A program made the position numbers and the translations under genes. This document shows positions 1-13,000 of a DNA stretch of 64,000 nt, piece by piece. The notes under the pieces are model-generated. The model was not told the DNA's origin and searched no databases. It worked only from the letters and a program-made list of their open reading frames with translations. Within the stretch, counting starts at the first letter, position 1, and each line of letters opens with the position of its first letter. Source of the DNA: CAWFQB01 sp965277875. Lineage in GTDB: Bacteria; Armatimonadota; Chthonomonadetes; Chthonomonadales; Chthonomonadaceae. The DNA lies in contig CBDIDV010000002.1 of assembly GCA_965277875.1 (NCBI GenBank), positions 4,650,001 through 4,714,000 of the forward strand, in the 5' to 3' direction.

Positions 1-3000
1 ACACGCGGGCCTCCACGCCCACCATCATCTCACAGTACGACGGCACAGCCGGTGGAACCGGAACCACGTATGAGGTGGCAATCGTCGCTACTACGGACGG
101 AACGACCAATTTTTATCAGGCGTTTCCGCGCCTCAATGGCGTACTCACCAGCGGTTACATGCAGGCGTTCAATCCGTTGGTGAGCGGCGGCAGCTTGAAG
201 CCGGCCCTCGACCCAAGCGGCAGCGGCGGCGGCACGCCCATACCCAGCGCGGGCCTGCCTTACGGACAGTCCTCGCCCAAACCGGTTCCCGCGCCCGCAT
301 ACTCCGACGGCATCCTGTTTACGCTCGTGTTTAGCAAGCCGCTCGGCAATGCGGGGGAACTCGGCTGGCGCATCGCTCCCATTGACCTGCTGAAAAGCCT
401 GCAAAACGGGACGGATGCGGTCAGCGTTTTCGACAACAGCATCAAGACGAAGACGGACGTGCATACCCTAGCCCCCAGCGCCGATTTCGGCGGAATGGGC
501 CTGCCCGGTTATTACGCGCCCAGCGGCAGCCTGACCGTGGGCGAGGTGCAAAGCACCGAGTCCGACGCCGTGGATCGCATGATCTATGTGTCCAGCGGGG
601 CCGACGCGGCCCCGAACCCGCCCCTGGTGGGCGTAGTGCATGGCGTGTGGTTCAGCACCCGCAACGAGCAGTTGAATCCTGACCCCGCCGATGTAACCGG
701 TTATACCTTCATGCCCAGCGGACACCGCGCCCGTGTGCCGTGGTATACCACTGTGGGCAAAACATCGTCCATTAATCTGCTGCCCGTGCTTCATGTGGTC
801 GCGCATCAGAGCGCGACCGACAACACCATCATCGCGCAGAACGAATACTACTATCCGACCGACTTTGACATCAGCTACGATACGGAAAAAGTCCCGATGG
901 GACAGCCCGTTCCTAACAATCACAACGTGCGCGTGATCTTCCATAACAACATACCGCTTATCCACGCCTATGATGATGTGCGCGCGGACTATACCGTGGA
1001 CTGGCCCGGCGACATCGTCGGCAACGCCGCGAACGCCAACACGCCCGTTATGGAAGACATGAACGTGATCGCCCGATCACGCGATTTTCCGCTGATGACG
1101 CCCAACCCCGCGCAGATGCTGTCCGAGACAACGGGCGGCGTGACCCTGTCCTCTCTGGACAATCTGCTGTACGCCGTGACCAACATGCACGACCAGAGCG
1201 GCGGCACGGGCGGCTCGACCCCGCCCATTGAAGACCGCGTCGTCAGCGGGCGCGACCAGTATTCCAGCCTGTCCCCGACAGCCAGACCGCGCGGCAACGG
1301 CAACCCGGTCGTTAATTGGACGTTCGGCCCCGCCCCGGCCCGACAGTTCGACAGCGCGTATGGCGGCGGCAGGTTCAACAACTACCAGAGCCAGCCGCGC
1401 CTTACCTATAAGGGCGCTCCGCTCTACAACTTCAAAGCGGTCGGCCCGCCCGTCTCCTACAACGGCACGGTCTACGTGGTCGGCATGGCGTTCAGCCGTC
1501 CACCGGGTACAAATGCTTCAGCGCCTGCGGTCACGGTGATTCTGGCCCTGAATGAGAACATAAACGCCACGCTGGATCTGGGAGTCACGGCTGGCGCGCT
1601 GACCAGCATACAACTGGTACAGCCCAGCGTACTGGACCCTCAGAACGTGATCACGCTGGCATACGGAACCGATTTCACGGCGGAGCGCGTTCAGGACCCG
1701 GTTACCGGAACCTTCAAGACCATCGCGCACATCGATAATTTTCAGCCGGCAGGCAGCCGGGACGCGTTCAATACCGCCCTGCCTATCTGGATCAACGATC
1801 CCGGTGCCGCTGCGGGTCAGAACGCGTTTACAGGGCCGATCCTGAACCCCGCCACCGGATTTGGGCCGACCGACAACCTGATTTCGTATGTAGTAATTCC
1901 GAACGCCGCGAACGGCCCCGATCCGAGCGGTAATCTGCTGCGGCCGGGACTGGTTCCGACAAGCGGGCCGTCCATTTCAGGGAATACGCTGTACTTTGCC
2001 GCCGATGTCGGCTATCGCAACGGAGGCACGGTTCCCAGCACGATTGTATCCGTAGACCTGCTGCGCTCGGCAGGATTGCAGGGCGATTACAAGGACGCGT
2101 CGGGGAACTACGTGGCGACCGTGCCGCAAAGCAACATCTATACGGATGTCACGACGCGTAAAGAACTGAGTACCGTGATGCCGAGCGTCAGCCCGCCCCT
2201 GGGCAGCGCGAACGTGATACTGGCGCCTAACGCGCAGAACCTGGTAGGACTGGACAACGGCCTTATCCTGATTGCGGACAGCCATCGCCTGCTGGAAGTG
2301 GACGCGGGCGGCAATGCGTCGTGGAGCATGGATTCTACGCTGTCACTGACGCCGGTAGGCGGCAACACACTTCAAACCGGCGGACAGTCGCTCAAGTCCA
2401 TCGGACTGTCGCACCCGAATACGGCCACGCGCTATTCGCTGAACGAGTTCTTGATCGCCGACACGGGCAACAGCCGCATCGTGAGCGCGAACCGGGGCGC
2501 GACCACGCGCTACGAGGTGGCGGGCTTCCAGGATGGTATCAGGTTCCTGCCGCCCGGCGAACCGGTCACGCTCAACGCCCCGACCGATGTGCAGACGTTT
2601 GTGGAAACGTATGGAGCGGGTCAGTTTACGCTTACCAACCGCGACACAGGCCTGGTATTTACGTATGCCAAAGCGTGTACCGTGTACCATTACCTGATCG
2701 CGGACAGCGGCAACTATCGTATCGTGGACATCGCCGACGTGTACGACAATACGACCGGCAACTTCATTACCATGACCGACACCAAAGGGAATGTTACTGT
2801 GGGCGGCGAAAAGCTGCTGATTTTCGTGAGCCGGTCGCTGGGGGAACAAAATCAGCGTTTGCGCTATCGAACTATACAACAGTTCCGGCAGGACGGGTAC
2901 GATTACATCATCGCCTGCGTCGGCAACGTCCGGCAGGGCAACACGGGCGGGGCCGGCATCCTGGGCAACGACAACACCAACTTCGAGGGGCCGGGCGGCA

Positions 3001-3755
3001 GCATCGTCGCCATTCAGCGCACGGCCAATGATCCGGCCAACACGAACGGACAGATCGGCGATACCGTGCGTGTCGTCAACAGCATCATCGTTACGAACTC
3101 GGACGGCAGCCAGCGCAGGCAGGCCATCAGCAACCCGACCTGGTTCAAGGAATACGGCGCGTTCGATCCGCAGGCTCCGGCCACGACCGGCAACATAACG
3201 CCGCACTTCCTGCTCGCCGACGCCAATGGCTGCTACGTGCTGAAAATCGGCAGCGTCACCCTCAACGGCAAGACCACGCAGGAGTATGTCACGGATTGGG
3301 TACTGACCAACCAGGACTACTACTTCATGACGGGCCGCAAATTGCAGGCGTCGTGCATCCAGCGCGAGACGTTGTCCGACGTTTCGGATCGCAACCTGTT
3401 TGAGCCGCGTTTCTTGATTACGAACGGGTACAGCGGCGCGGACGACGTGAACAAGCTGTTTGGCATCGGCGACAGCGGCGCGATAACGGGCGAGGTGTTC
3501 GAGATACGTTCCAGCGACTATTTCACAAGCAAGGCCCTGAACAAAACCGTACTTGGATACCAGTTCCCCGGTTTTCAGCGCTACGCCAGCGCAGGAATCA
3601 ATTCCAGCACGATCACGCGCATGATACCCACGGAAAAACCCGTGTTCAACGCGGCCAACCAACTTATCGGCATCCGCCGCGCCATCGGCAGCGCCGACAA
3701 CAGCCTGACAACCTATTCGCTCCAGCAGCCACAGTACGCCGAGCGACCGTTCTAA
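1..3755 (+). CDS. Giant beta-propeller-like surface/exported protein, 5' end outside window
   Basis: The reading frame is open from the first complete codon at position 3, so the start lies upstream; the GTG at 75 is only the first in-frame start codon inside the window. At least 1,250 residues are encoded. The protein is rich in Gly, Asn, Thr, Pro and Ser and almost free of charged runs, which is typical of large extracellular beta proteins. Around nt 2440-2500 and 2690-2740 it reads FLIADTGNSRIV and YLIADSGNYRIV, which look like NHL/propeller blades. No cell-wall sorting signal is visible at the C-terminus. It is followed by a palindromic repeat and then an even larger protein of similar composition on the same strand, so the two probably belong together in one envelope or secreted structure. 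I do not recognise a named family; a propeller fold and export are inferences from composition and repeats. Confidence 0.7.
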   Translation, partial: TRASTPTIISQYDGTAGGTGTTYEVAIVATTDGTTNFYQAFPRLNGVLTSGYMQAFNPLVSGGSLKPALDPSGSGGGTPIPSAGLPYGQSSPKPVPAPAYSDGILFTLVFSKPLGNAGELGWRIAPIDLLKSLQNGTDAVSVFDNSIKTKTDVHTLAPSADFGGMGLPGYYAPSGSLTVGEVQSTESDAVDRMIYVSSGADAAPNPPLVGVVHGVWFSTRNEQLNPDPADVTGYTFMPSGHRARVPWYTTVGKTSSINLLPVLHVVAHQSATDNTIIAQNEYYYPTDFDISYDTEKVPMGQPVPNNHNVRVIFHNNIPLIHAYDDVRADYTVDWPGDIVGNAANANTPVMEDMNVIARSRDFPLMTPNPAQMLSETTGGVTLSSLDNLLYAVTNMHDQSGGTGGSTPPIEDRVVSGRDQYSSLSPTARPRGNGNPVVNWTFGPAPARQFDSAYGGGRFNNYQSQPRLTYKGAPLYNFKAVGPPVSYNGTVYVVGMAFSRPPGTNASAPAVTVILALNENINATLDLGVTAGALTSIQLVQPSVLDPQNVITLAYGTDFTAERVQDPVTGTFKTIAHIDNFQPAGSRDAFNTALPIWINDPGAAAGQNAFTGPILNPATGFGPTDNLISYVVIPNAANGPDPSGNLLRPGLVPTSGPSISGNTLYFAADVGYRNGGTVPSTIVSVDLLRSAGLQGDYKDASGNYVATVPQSNIYTDVTTRKELSTVMPSVSPPLGSANVILAPNAQNLVGLDNGLILIADSHRLLEVDAGGNASWSMDSTLSLTPVGGNTLQTGGQSLKSIGLSHPNTATRYSLNEFLIADTGNSRIVSANRGATTRYEVAGFQDGIRFLPPGEPVTLNAPTDVQTFVETYGAGQFTLTNRDTGLVFTYAKACTVYHYLIADSGNYRIVDIADVYDNTTGNFITMTDTKGNVTVGGEKLLIFVSRSLGEQNQRLRYRTIQQFRQDGYDYIIACVGNVRQGNTGGAGILGNDNTNFEGPGGSIVAIQRTANDPANTNGQIGDTVRVVNSIIVTNSDGSQRRQAISNPTWFKEYGAFDPQAPATTGNITPHFLLADANGCYVLKIGSVTLNGKTTQEYVTDWVLTNQDYYFMTGRKLQASCIQRETLSDVSDRNLFEPRFLITNGYSGADDVNKLFGIGDSGAITGEVFEIRSSDYFTSKALNKTVLGYQFPGFQRYASAGINSSTITRMIPTEKPVFNAANQLIGIRRAIGSADNSLTTYSLQQPQYAERPF

Positions 3756-3797
3756 GATGGTTGTTGGCCGTCTGAAACAGTTCGATACAACCTTATA

Positions 3798-3937
3798 CAA
3801 CGGCATGAATTCCTTTGCTATGGGCGTTCCGCCAAGTGTGCTTCGCACACACCTGTATGCCGATGGTCTTCCAGCAAACGCGTCTTGTCCGAAGGACACT
3901 AAGCCGAAGGCCCGCAGCAAAGGAATTCATTCCGTTG
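3798..3937. repeat. Palindromic mini-element, family A, copy 1
   Basis: A 140-bp element bounded by an inverted repeat: left end CAACGGCATGAATTCCTTTG, right end the complement CAAAGGAATTCATTCCGTTG (one mismatch). Inside are two smaller hairpins built on GTGTGCTTCGCACAC and TGTCCTTCGGACA. The same outer ends and both internal hairpins recur in the copy at 48657-48833, with the internal halves in the opposite order. It lies between the two giant genes and could form a strong RNA structure between them. No ORF of credible coding quality is present. Confidence 0.8.
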
Positions 3938-4034
3938 GTTTGATCCGTTGGTTTCAAAGGTGACTGACTTGCATAAGCCAGTTGCCAGCAACTCCGCACA
4001 CAAGGCCTTGAACGGCATTACGAGGGTAACATAC

Positions 4035-7000
4035 ATGAGGCACTACAGTGCGCTCGCCAAGCATTTTGTTTTCGCCACTTCCGCCGCGCTGGCGCTTGCC
4101 CTGGGGGCAGGCCGCAGCGGGGCGCAAGTGACCTTTGACGGCCTGGACTGGACGACAGACCGGGGCAATGTCATCTTCGACACCGCGACGAACCTCAACG
4201 CGCATCCCACGCGGCAGGGCTTCAACGGCGGGCCGAACGGCATCGTCACGGGGTCGCCGCTTGCGCCCAACGTGTTCCTGGACTCGCACCGGGCCGTGGC
4301 GCGCTGGACGTTCCCCTACACGCTGGATCTGCAGGGCGCAACGGCGGTGATCTTAGACCCGATAACGAAACTTCCTACCACGACGCCGGTGACGACAAGC
4401 ACCGATCCCACTCTGGGCGGCTCGCCCTCGGCTCCGCGTGAAACGCTGATTATTGACAACCCGTACCTGAACTTCGACAAGTCGGACATCACCATTTTCT
4501 CCAATAGCGCGCAGCCGCTCACGATCAACAGCGTCGGCCCCAGCGCGTTCGGGGACGCTCGTAACCTGTGGCTGCCCAACCAGAACGCCTTTGTGATTCC
4601 GCCCGTTGCCAACCGTTCACCCTACAGCGGCTTTTCATTCAGTTTCATCGCCTCCGACCCGACCATCATGCCTGACCCGTTTGCGGGCAACCCCGGCATT
4701 GACGCCGAGGGCGATTATGGCTACGCCTTTGCCACGCACAACGATTTCCTTGTCAGCCGATCAACCACGGGCAGCGCCGTGACCTCGCCGCTCACAGGTG
4801 CGGAAGCGGCGCAGTTTCCCAACGCGGCCCCCAGCGTGTACAGCGCAGTCAACACCATATTGACGCGGGAGTACAACAACGCCTTTACGGGCGCGGCGGG
4901 CGCGCGTCCGGTCGCGCAGTGGATCATCGGGAACCGACTGAACAACAACTTTACGACCTTTACGCCGGTCACGCCCGCAACCACGCCGCCCACCTATACT
5001 TCGACACCCGGCGGGATCGTGGCCTCCGACCCGGACACGGCGACTTTTATCAAGCAGCCCAATCAGCGGTTTGTCAAGTACACCGTGGACATCTTTTCTG
5101 CCGGCAGCGGTACGCAAATCGCGGACGGCCCCGCCAATGCTCTGGTCGCGCACCCCAACGTCCTGAACGCGTTTGCGCGCGTAAGCTGGCGCAAAACGCT
5201 CAATGCGGATGGCAGCATCAACCGGGGTACGGAGACCGTTCCCGGCAGCGGCGTTTACGTCAGCGGCGCGGGCGGCATCAACGATCCCGCCAACAGCCGC
5301 ATTTACGTCGTGGATATGTCGCAGCCTGGATTTCGGTCATTGGGCGCAGCCGGGGCCGCGCCCGCCTCCTTCCCCGAAGGCGGCAGGAACCTCGACGGCA
5401 CGTATGACGAGATCGCCGTCACGCTGTTTACGGTCACGCCCGACCTGCTCACGGACACGAACGTATACGCCTATCCGCCGCTTGTCACCGCCGACGCGTG
5501 CCGCTTCACGCAGCAGGACACTCCCGGTACGCCCGACCCGACCATCATCGCGAACCCGGATCCTACGGTTCAGCTGCCTGCCACGCCGCTCGGCCCGCTG
5601 CACAATCCCGGCCCTCCCAATAGTACGCAGAACCCGAACAACAAAGACACCGAATTCATCGCGCAGATAGGCAGGTTCTTAGGCCCGATGGCGGGTGTGC
5701 GCACGACAGACATAAAGCTGCCTCATCCGCAGTACATCGCTGCAAACAATGTGCAGGCGGTGAAAAATCCCGCCACAGGAAGCACGCTGTGGTACTGTGT
5801 GCGCGAAGAGATCATCAACAATCAGGCGCGCGTGGCGACCGATCCCACCCTGCCCGTAGATCCCATCACCAACCCGTACATCATTGACCCGGCCACATCG
5901 TCCGTGGCTCCCGTTTTCTACTGCCTGACGAATGAAGACAACATCGTCAATTACAGGGATGGGACAACGGCCAATCCTTTCGATACCTATGAGCCGTCCA
6001 AGCTGCGCGTTCGCTGGCGTTACGTCGGCTTTCCCGACGGCGGCAGCGCGACCTCGTTTACGTCGCCCGTGATCGCCAATGTCCGCGGACGCGACAATAA
6101 TTTCCACACTATCGTTTATTTTTGCTCCAGCAGCAACACGGCGACGGGCGGCAACGCGGGACGCATCTACGCGCTCGACGCGCTGGGCGACCCTGCCGAC
6201 ATATTCGACGCCACCGGCAAGGCCGTTCGCACCACGCAGACAACGGCGTACTGGACGTACCCATCCCTGCGCCCCCGTGACGCAGCCGCCGTTGCCGCCC
6301 AACTGCCCAATGAGATCTACGACCCTAACTTCACCGGCAGCACGCCCGACCCGAACGCGCTGTATCCCGTATCGGGAACCGGCACGAATACGCCGCGCAC
6401 GGTCTCTTCGGGCTTCTGGTGGAACCCGGATCAGACCCTGAACACCAGCGGTATGGGGCAGGGCGAGTATTACGACGGCGACATCATCAGCAACAACAAC
6501 ACGAAAGTCGGCGGCGGCAAAGTCGTCAAGACCGACACCCGCATTACGATGGGCGGCATCACGGGCGCGCCCGTCGTAATGAACGATCCGTCTAACCTGA
6601 CCGGCCCGATGATCCTTGTCGTGCCGAGCCTGGACGGTCATATGTACGCGTTCGACGCGGCGGGACGCGGCGACTTCGACGACACCAAGCCGCTCCCGGC
6701 TCTGCCGCCCGACAATAACAACCTGCCCGCCGCCACCATCTACGCGCTCGGCGTGAACCTGGCCGTGCCGGGAACCACGCAGCGCATGTGGACATGGCCG
6801 CATTACAGCGCGGACGCGTTTCGTCGCAAGGTTTCTCTCGCCGCCACGCCAGGCACAAAGAACACTTTTCTGGACGAGGAAGGCGTCGGCTCCATGCCGT
6901 ATTCCCCGGCCTACGATCCCACCTATGCGCCGTACAACAGCAGCGTGTTTGCCAGCCTGCTCGTCAGCGCGGGAACGCCGGGTGAGGACGGCCTGCCGGG

Positions 7001-10000
7001 CAGCGGCCACGTTTACGGTGTCCTGCCCCTGCACGATAACGGCTTCACGGTCGGCTCCAACAACATACCGTTCTGGAACGTCGCCGGAACCGCTATCGTG
7101 GGCGGCAAGGCGATCACTGTGACAACGGATAGGCGCTACTTTGCCTATCCTCGCATCGGAACCCGCGTCAATGATCCGGGCGATACGCCCCTGCTGGACG
7201 TTCCGGGCGTACCTACCGTGTTCGCGCCGACCAATAACCCCAATGCGCGCGTCCTGTACTTTACCAGTCAGGGCCGCGTGTACTCCGTCAACTTTCCGAA
7301 CGCCAACCCGAACAACGTCCTGCCCGGCCCCGGCGGTCAGAGCCTGAACTGGGTATACCCGCCCACGCCCGTCAACTTTGTGCCGAATCCGGACCCGACC
7401 GACCCCGCAACGACGGAACTGCCGCAGGGCCTGTCCGCCAAAGGCGTGGCGGTCATTCCCGGCTCGGTCACGGGCGCGCTGGACACGACCGGCGTACTGG
7501 CCGACCTGTGCTATGCCGTGCTGACGGACGGCACATTGATTGCGCTGGAAGCCAACCCGGCCACGGCGAACCGGCCCGCCACGTTTCAGACCAATCTGTA
7601 CTCGCAGGGCAGTTCGGGAACCGGCACGTTCACGGAAAGCGCGCCCACGCTGATAGAAACGACCGTAGACCCGAACTTCGGCGGCGTCGCGCCCACCACT
7701 ATGACGCAGAACAGCGCGCCGACCGCAAGCGTCCCCGCGCTGCTGTTCGCGGACGACAACGGCGAACTGTTCGCGCTCAAGGCCTTTTCGCAGACGTATC
7801 CCGATGGCGCAGGCGGCACAGTCACCAAACTGCCCATCGTCTACCATGCGGCGGTGAACGCCAGCCAGGACAATAATCAGATCGTGACGCCGCCGGCGCT
7901 CGTCGGCTCGTCACTGCAAACGCCCGCGCCTACCCCGCCCACGGACGGGCGCACAAAGCTGCTGCTTGCCGCGCAGCCCAACCAGGGCGGCTACATCGCG
8001 GTCGGGGATGCCGATGGGCGCATGATCGTGTTCGGCGTGGGACGCTTCGCCAATGGCTTCGGCGACACCGAAGGCGGCGGCACGGTCACGCCCGATGGGG
8101 CGGGTGACGTCAGCATTGACGTGCGCGTTCTGAATGCGTATACCAACTATTCCAATCCCCCCGCAGGCTTCGGCGTACAAGAGTGGGACAAAATGGCCCC
8201 GACGCGCGGCCAGGCGCTTGGCAGCGGCTACACCCCCGCGCACAAGGAAAGCGCGGCGGGCGGCAGTTCAGGCGCGGATTATACCAACACGGCCCACCTT
8301 GCGCCGGGAGTGGTCCCGGACGCCGGCAATAACGGCATCGCCGTAGATCAGGGCGGCATACTCTACTTTGCCGCGTCCGGCGTGTACCACGCGCAAACGC
8401 CCGACACAACTAAGGGGTACTACGGCACCACGCCCGTGATAACCGTCGTATTCCACATCAGCCAGAATGGCACGGTCAGCAATCTGCCCCCGATACGTCT
8501 GGAGCAGGTCACGCCGCTCAGCCAGACCAACAGCCCCGGCAAAGGTCTCACCGGCGCGGCCGGCGTCTGGCCCGACGACCGCGCCATCGCGCTCGCGGAC
8601 AAGGACAACCTGAGCATCTTCGGCGTGGATGAAAACGACATGGCCGCTATGGGGCCGAACCCCACCGGATTGGACAACGCGCCGGAGAACCTGAAGGGGA
8701 CAGTCAACAACGTCTTCCCATGGGTCGCCAAGTTCAAGCTGCCCATTATTCCGGGTATCCAGAACGGTGTAGCAACCTATGCCCCCCTGTCGTCCGGCTA
8801 CACGGTCAGCGTCACGGCGACCATCACGCAGACCATCGTTAAAAAAGGCGGACGCTCCAGAAGCGCGAGCGCCCATGATGAAGCGTCGCTCGGCAAGCGC
8901 AACGACGCCGGCCTGTCGCAAAGCCAGTTTACGACCGATCCGAACAATCCCAGCCTGACAGGCGCGGAGCGTTTCGCCTACATCACGAACCCGCTGGCCC
9001 TGACGACCAGAGGCCTGCCTAACAACAACGCGCAGCAGGACCTGACGGGAACGCCCCTGGAACTGACCGGCTCGACCAATGCAAAAATAGGCCCGAACGG
9101 GGCGGAAAACAACATCATCGGCTGGGCCGGCCCTGTGGACAACGCCACGTCTACGGCGGGCGGAAGCGCGTCCCCCATAGACATTCGCGAGGTGCTTGGC
9201 AACGGCGCGTTCGTGGGGCTGGGAGGCGGTCTGCCGGGAGACCCCGCCGCCGCCGCGCGGATCAGCAACCGGGGTTATATCAAACCTATCTTCGCGCCGT
9301 TCGACATGACACAGGACAACGCCACAGCCACCTACACGGCCCTCGACATCAATGGCGCGCGCCAGCCGGCGATCTACATCATGGATCGCACCGACCTGAA
9401 GCGCCTTACGGGGCAGCCCATACACGTTCGCACCCGGTTCAACAGCCTGAACTGGAACGGCTCGGTGCGCTCGGTCATGAACCCGCTGCCGTTCGAGCAG
9501 CTGCCCGACAACACCAAGCCGACCGTAGACTACCCGGCCCTGGACTCGCGCAGCGCGCATCTGCTCGTCAACGGCGTGGACGCGTCTGCAAGCACATCAG
9601 CCACGGCAACGCTTGTGCCGCCTATTGATGCCCAACCTGTCAACGGCGTGGTGGATCCGTCCACGCGCATTCCACAGCCCACGCCGGTCAGCATGAGCCT
9701 GGACGTTCCGCGCTATCAGCCGGCCAACGTCAACCGGGGCATGGTCGCCTTCCCTTTCCGGGGGACTACCATCTACACGGGCGGCCCGTTCGTGGATCAG
9801 GGCGGGTTCGTGCGCGGCTACGACAGCGCGCTTGCCACCAACTTCGGCTACAATCAGGCTCCGGGCGCGATCCCGCAGAATGTGCCGCAGCATCTGGCGG
9901 GGCCGCTGAGAACCCTCGACGGCCTGCCGAACGCGCAGACGAAGTTCGTGACGCCGGCGGGCGGCTACATCGGAAGCGTTTCCGTGATCCTGGTCCCCGG

Positions 10001-13000
10001 AGCAGGAACGACCGCGCAGGCAAACGTGATCTCGCGCACAAACACAGGTTTCACGCGGCCTACCGGGGCCGCGCAGGTGAACCGCGTGTTCCAGACAGGT
10101 ATCAGCGTTGCGCCGAGCGCCCGTATGCGCGTCCTCGAATCGGTTCTGGACATGGGCAATGTGCCGGGCGGCACGGGGTACAGCGATGTCAACGCGACCG
10201 GGTATCGCTTCCCGTTCGCGCCCAGCGCCACCGGCCCTTACGAGACGCTGCCGAACATGATGAACAACGGCCAGGTGAACTACTCGCCGTGGGACACGGA
10301 CGGGCAGCTTTCCGCAGGAACGGCAACCGGCCTGCCCACGCTGGGCAGCGGTACGACTATCCCGCAGTTCGGGCGCTTCTTCCGGCCCTTCACCCTGGTC
10401 AGCGACAGCAACTATAACCTGACCAACCTGCGAATGTCCAAGCTCATTGGGGCGCACTCGCCGGATACGGGCGCAAACCCGAATATGGGCCTGGTCATCA
10501 CGAACAACTCGCTATCCGTCAACCCGCCGAGCGACATCGCCCGCAGTACGCGCCTGAACAGCGACACCGTGAACGGTCTGCTGTCGCCGCCCCTGCTCGC
10601 GGTCTCGTTCGGACAGGGCGCTCCGGGCGTGGGCAACATCGGTATAGTCACGTCCTTCGACCACAGCAGCTATGCGGGCAGCGTCCTGAGCGAAACAAAC
10701 CTGTATCCGCTCATCAATCCCGCCGTGACCGGCGATGTCAATACAAACGGTTCGCCCGTACAGCAGGCACAGGATCTGTATACCCTGGGCTTGATCCGCG
10801 CGCAGTGGAACCAGAGTACGCAGCCCTACCCGACCCTGCACAAGCCGCGCACGGGCGACGGGACGGGAACGGTCGCCACGATCCCGGATCAGCCGCACGA
10901 CTACCAGACGTCCACGCTGAACAATAACCAGACGCAGAACGGTCAGCCGTCGTACTATCAGCAGCTGACGAACGTGGGACTGTTCGGGCGGCCTTCGATG
11001 GCGGTCGCGGTTCCGATGGGTACGCCGGTCGGCACGTATGTCGCGCCGATGTACCCGTTCGAGGACGGTCTGCCGATCCAGTGGCAGGAGTGGCTCCAGG
11101 CGTCCGACCCGACCGGCAACGCCAATAGCCTGGCGCAGACGCAGAAGCTGGGTAACAACGATGACATCCTGAACACGAATGCGGCGGGCGCCCCCGTGGA
11201 ACCCTACGCCAGTCCCGGCACGACGCTGAAACTGACGGTGCGCGAAGACAGGCTGACACAGGGCGCGACAAGCGGCGTTCTGCCGCAGATTGATCTGCCG
11301 CGCACGGTCACGAACGCGAGCGGCTCCGAATACTACGATCCGCTGGGCTTCAACCTGCAGCCCTCGGCCCTGATGGTTCCGTATACACAGAGCGGCAACA
11401 ACTACTTCAACCGCCTGATGCTGTTCTGGACGACTAATCGCCAGCGAGCAGACCCGAATTCGGGACAGAACAGCAGTACGCAGTATGTGAACGCCAACAA
11501 CCTGCCGACCTCAGTGTCGCCGCTCAACATCGCGTATACCGGGCTTGATCTGCCCTACGTATACCAGAGCAACTACATCGTGCGGCCCGATGCGCGGTTC
11601 AGCGGCACAGCGGGTAAAGACAATCAGGGCAACATCCTGCCCGGATGGTGGGGCGTAAGCGGCACGGCCACGCCCGACTTCAAAAGCACGGGGGCGGCGG
11701 CGTATGGCCTGCTTCCCGGCTTCGACTCAAGCGGCCTGCCCAGCAACTATGCCGCGCTGTTCGGCTCGACGCTCGCCAATCCGATTAACATTAATGCGGC
11801 TACGGTACAGTACGCGTCGCCCGCCACCACGCTCGGCACGGACTATGACGTGAATACGGGAAGCGTGAACTATCTGAGTACGGAAGCCTACCTTGTATAT
11901 CAGGGCAGCGCGGATGTGGCGGGTACGTCTACGGTGGGGTTTGCCCCGCAGCGGACGCGTTCGCGCACGTTCATCTCGTCGCTGAACAACTACACGGGCG
12001 GCAGTTCGGCCCTGGGCTACCCGGAGAACATCACGTCGTTCGACAACGACCCGAACGTTCCCAAACTCAGTCCGCACCCCCTGCTGGCGCGTCTGCACAA
12101 TGTCACCGTCAAGAGCGGAACGCAGGACATGAAGTTCCTGTATATCTTCTACCATTCCGGCAGTCAAGGCCGCACGTCGCTGTACTATAACGTGAATGTG
12201 GCGACCGGGAACATCAACAGCGCGTTTCCTGCGACCGGCTTCCAGACGCTGGGCGACCAGAAACTGCCGACTCCGGGCGCGCTGACATGGCAGAGCGATC
12301 CGTACCCGGTGTATCGCCGCGTCGTCAATCCGCTGACCGGTCTTCTGGTGGACGCGGTCGAGGTGATGTATACGGGCGTATTGAAAAACCGGCAGACCGT
12401 AGAGATCCTGCTGTCGCGCTACCGCATCGTCGAGGAGCCGGAGATGGCGTCGGCGAACGGCGACACGCCCGCCCTGCAGGTGGGCCAGCTTGTGCCGATG
12501 CCGTTCCCGACCGTGCATCAGGAAACCCTGACACGCGTACCCGGAACCAACACGTATGCGGCGCGGGACGCGGGCTGGTTCGTGCCGGGCGCAAGCCTGG
12601 TGTCGGACACGACCGTCAAGAACGCCAACATGGGTAATGTGGACCCGACCGTGAACCGCTTCATGCGGCTGTACGTGCAGGCTTCCAAAGGAGCGCAAAC
12701 GTACCTGCTCAACGGCCTTGCCAACAACAACGTCGCCACGCGGGGCCGCATTGACCCGGCTTCGGGCCTGGTGTACTTTAACGGCGTGGCGACGGATCTG
12801 ACGACAGGGGCAGTCGCGCCCGATCCCAATGTGGCGACACGTCCGCTGTACAGCGGCGGTCAGGTGGTCGTGGATCCGCGTTCCGGCACGATCTCGTTCC
12901 CGAACATCGCGCCCGGCAAGAACGCCGCCGTGCTGGCGTCGTACACGCCGTATGTGATGCGCCTGAACACGTCCAGAGACGAAAGCAACGCGGAACGCGA

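Noticed and set aside
3948..4034. Upstream start for the giant protein at 3948.
   Set aside because: It would place 29 non-hydrophobic residues before a perfect signal peptide; the ATG at 4035 has a ribosome-binding site.
5679..7847. 722-codon open frame on - opposite the giant gene, and similar long frames at 2343-3920, 8268-9560 and 11727-13145.
   Set aside because: Typical antisense shadows of GC-rich genes; Arg/Val/Gly/His-rich translation without any recognisable motif or ribosome-binding site.
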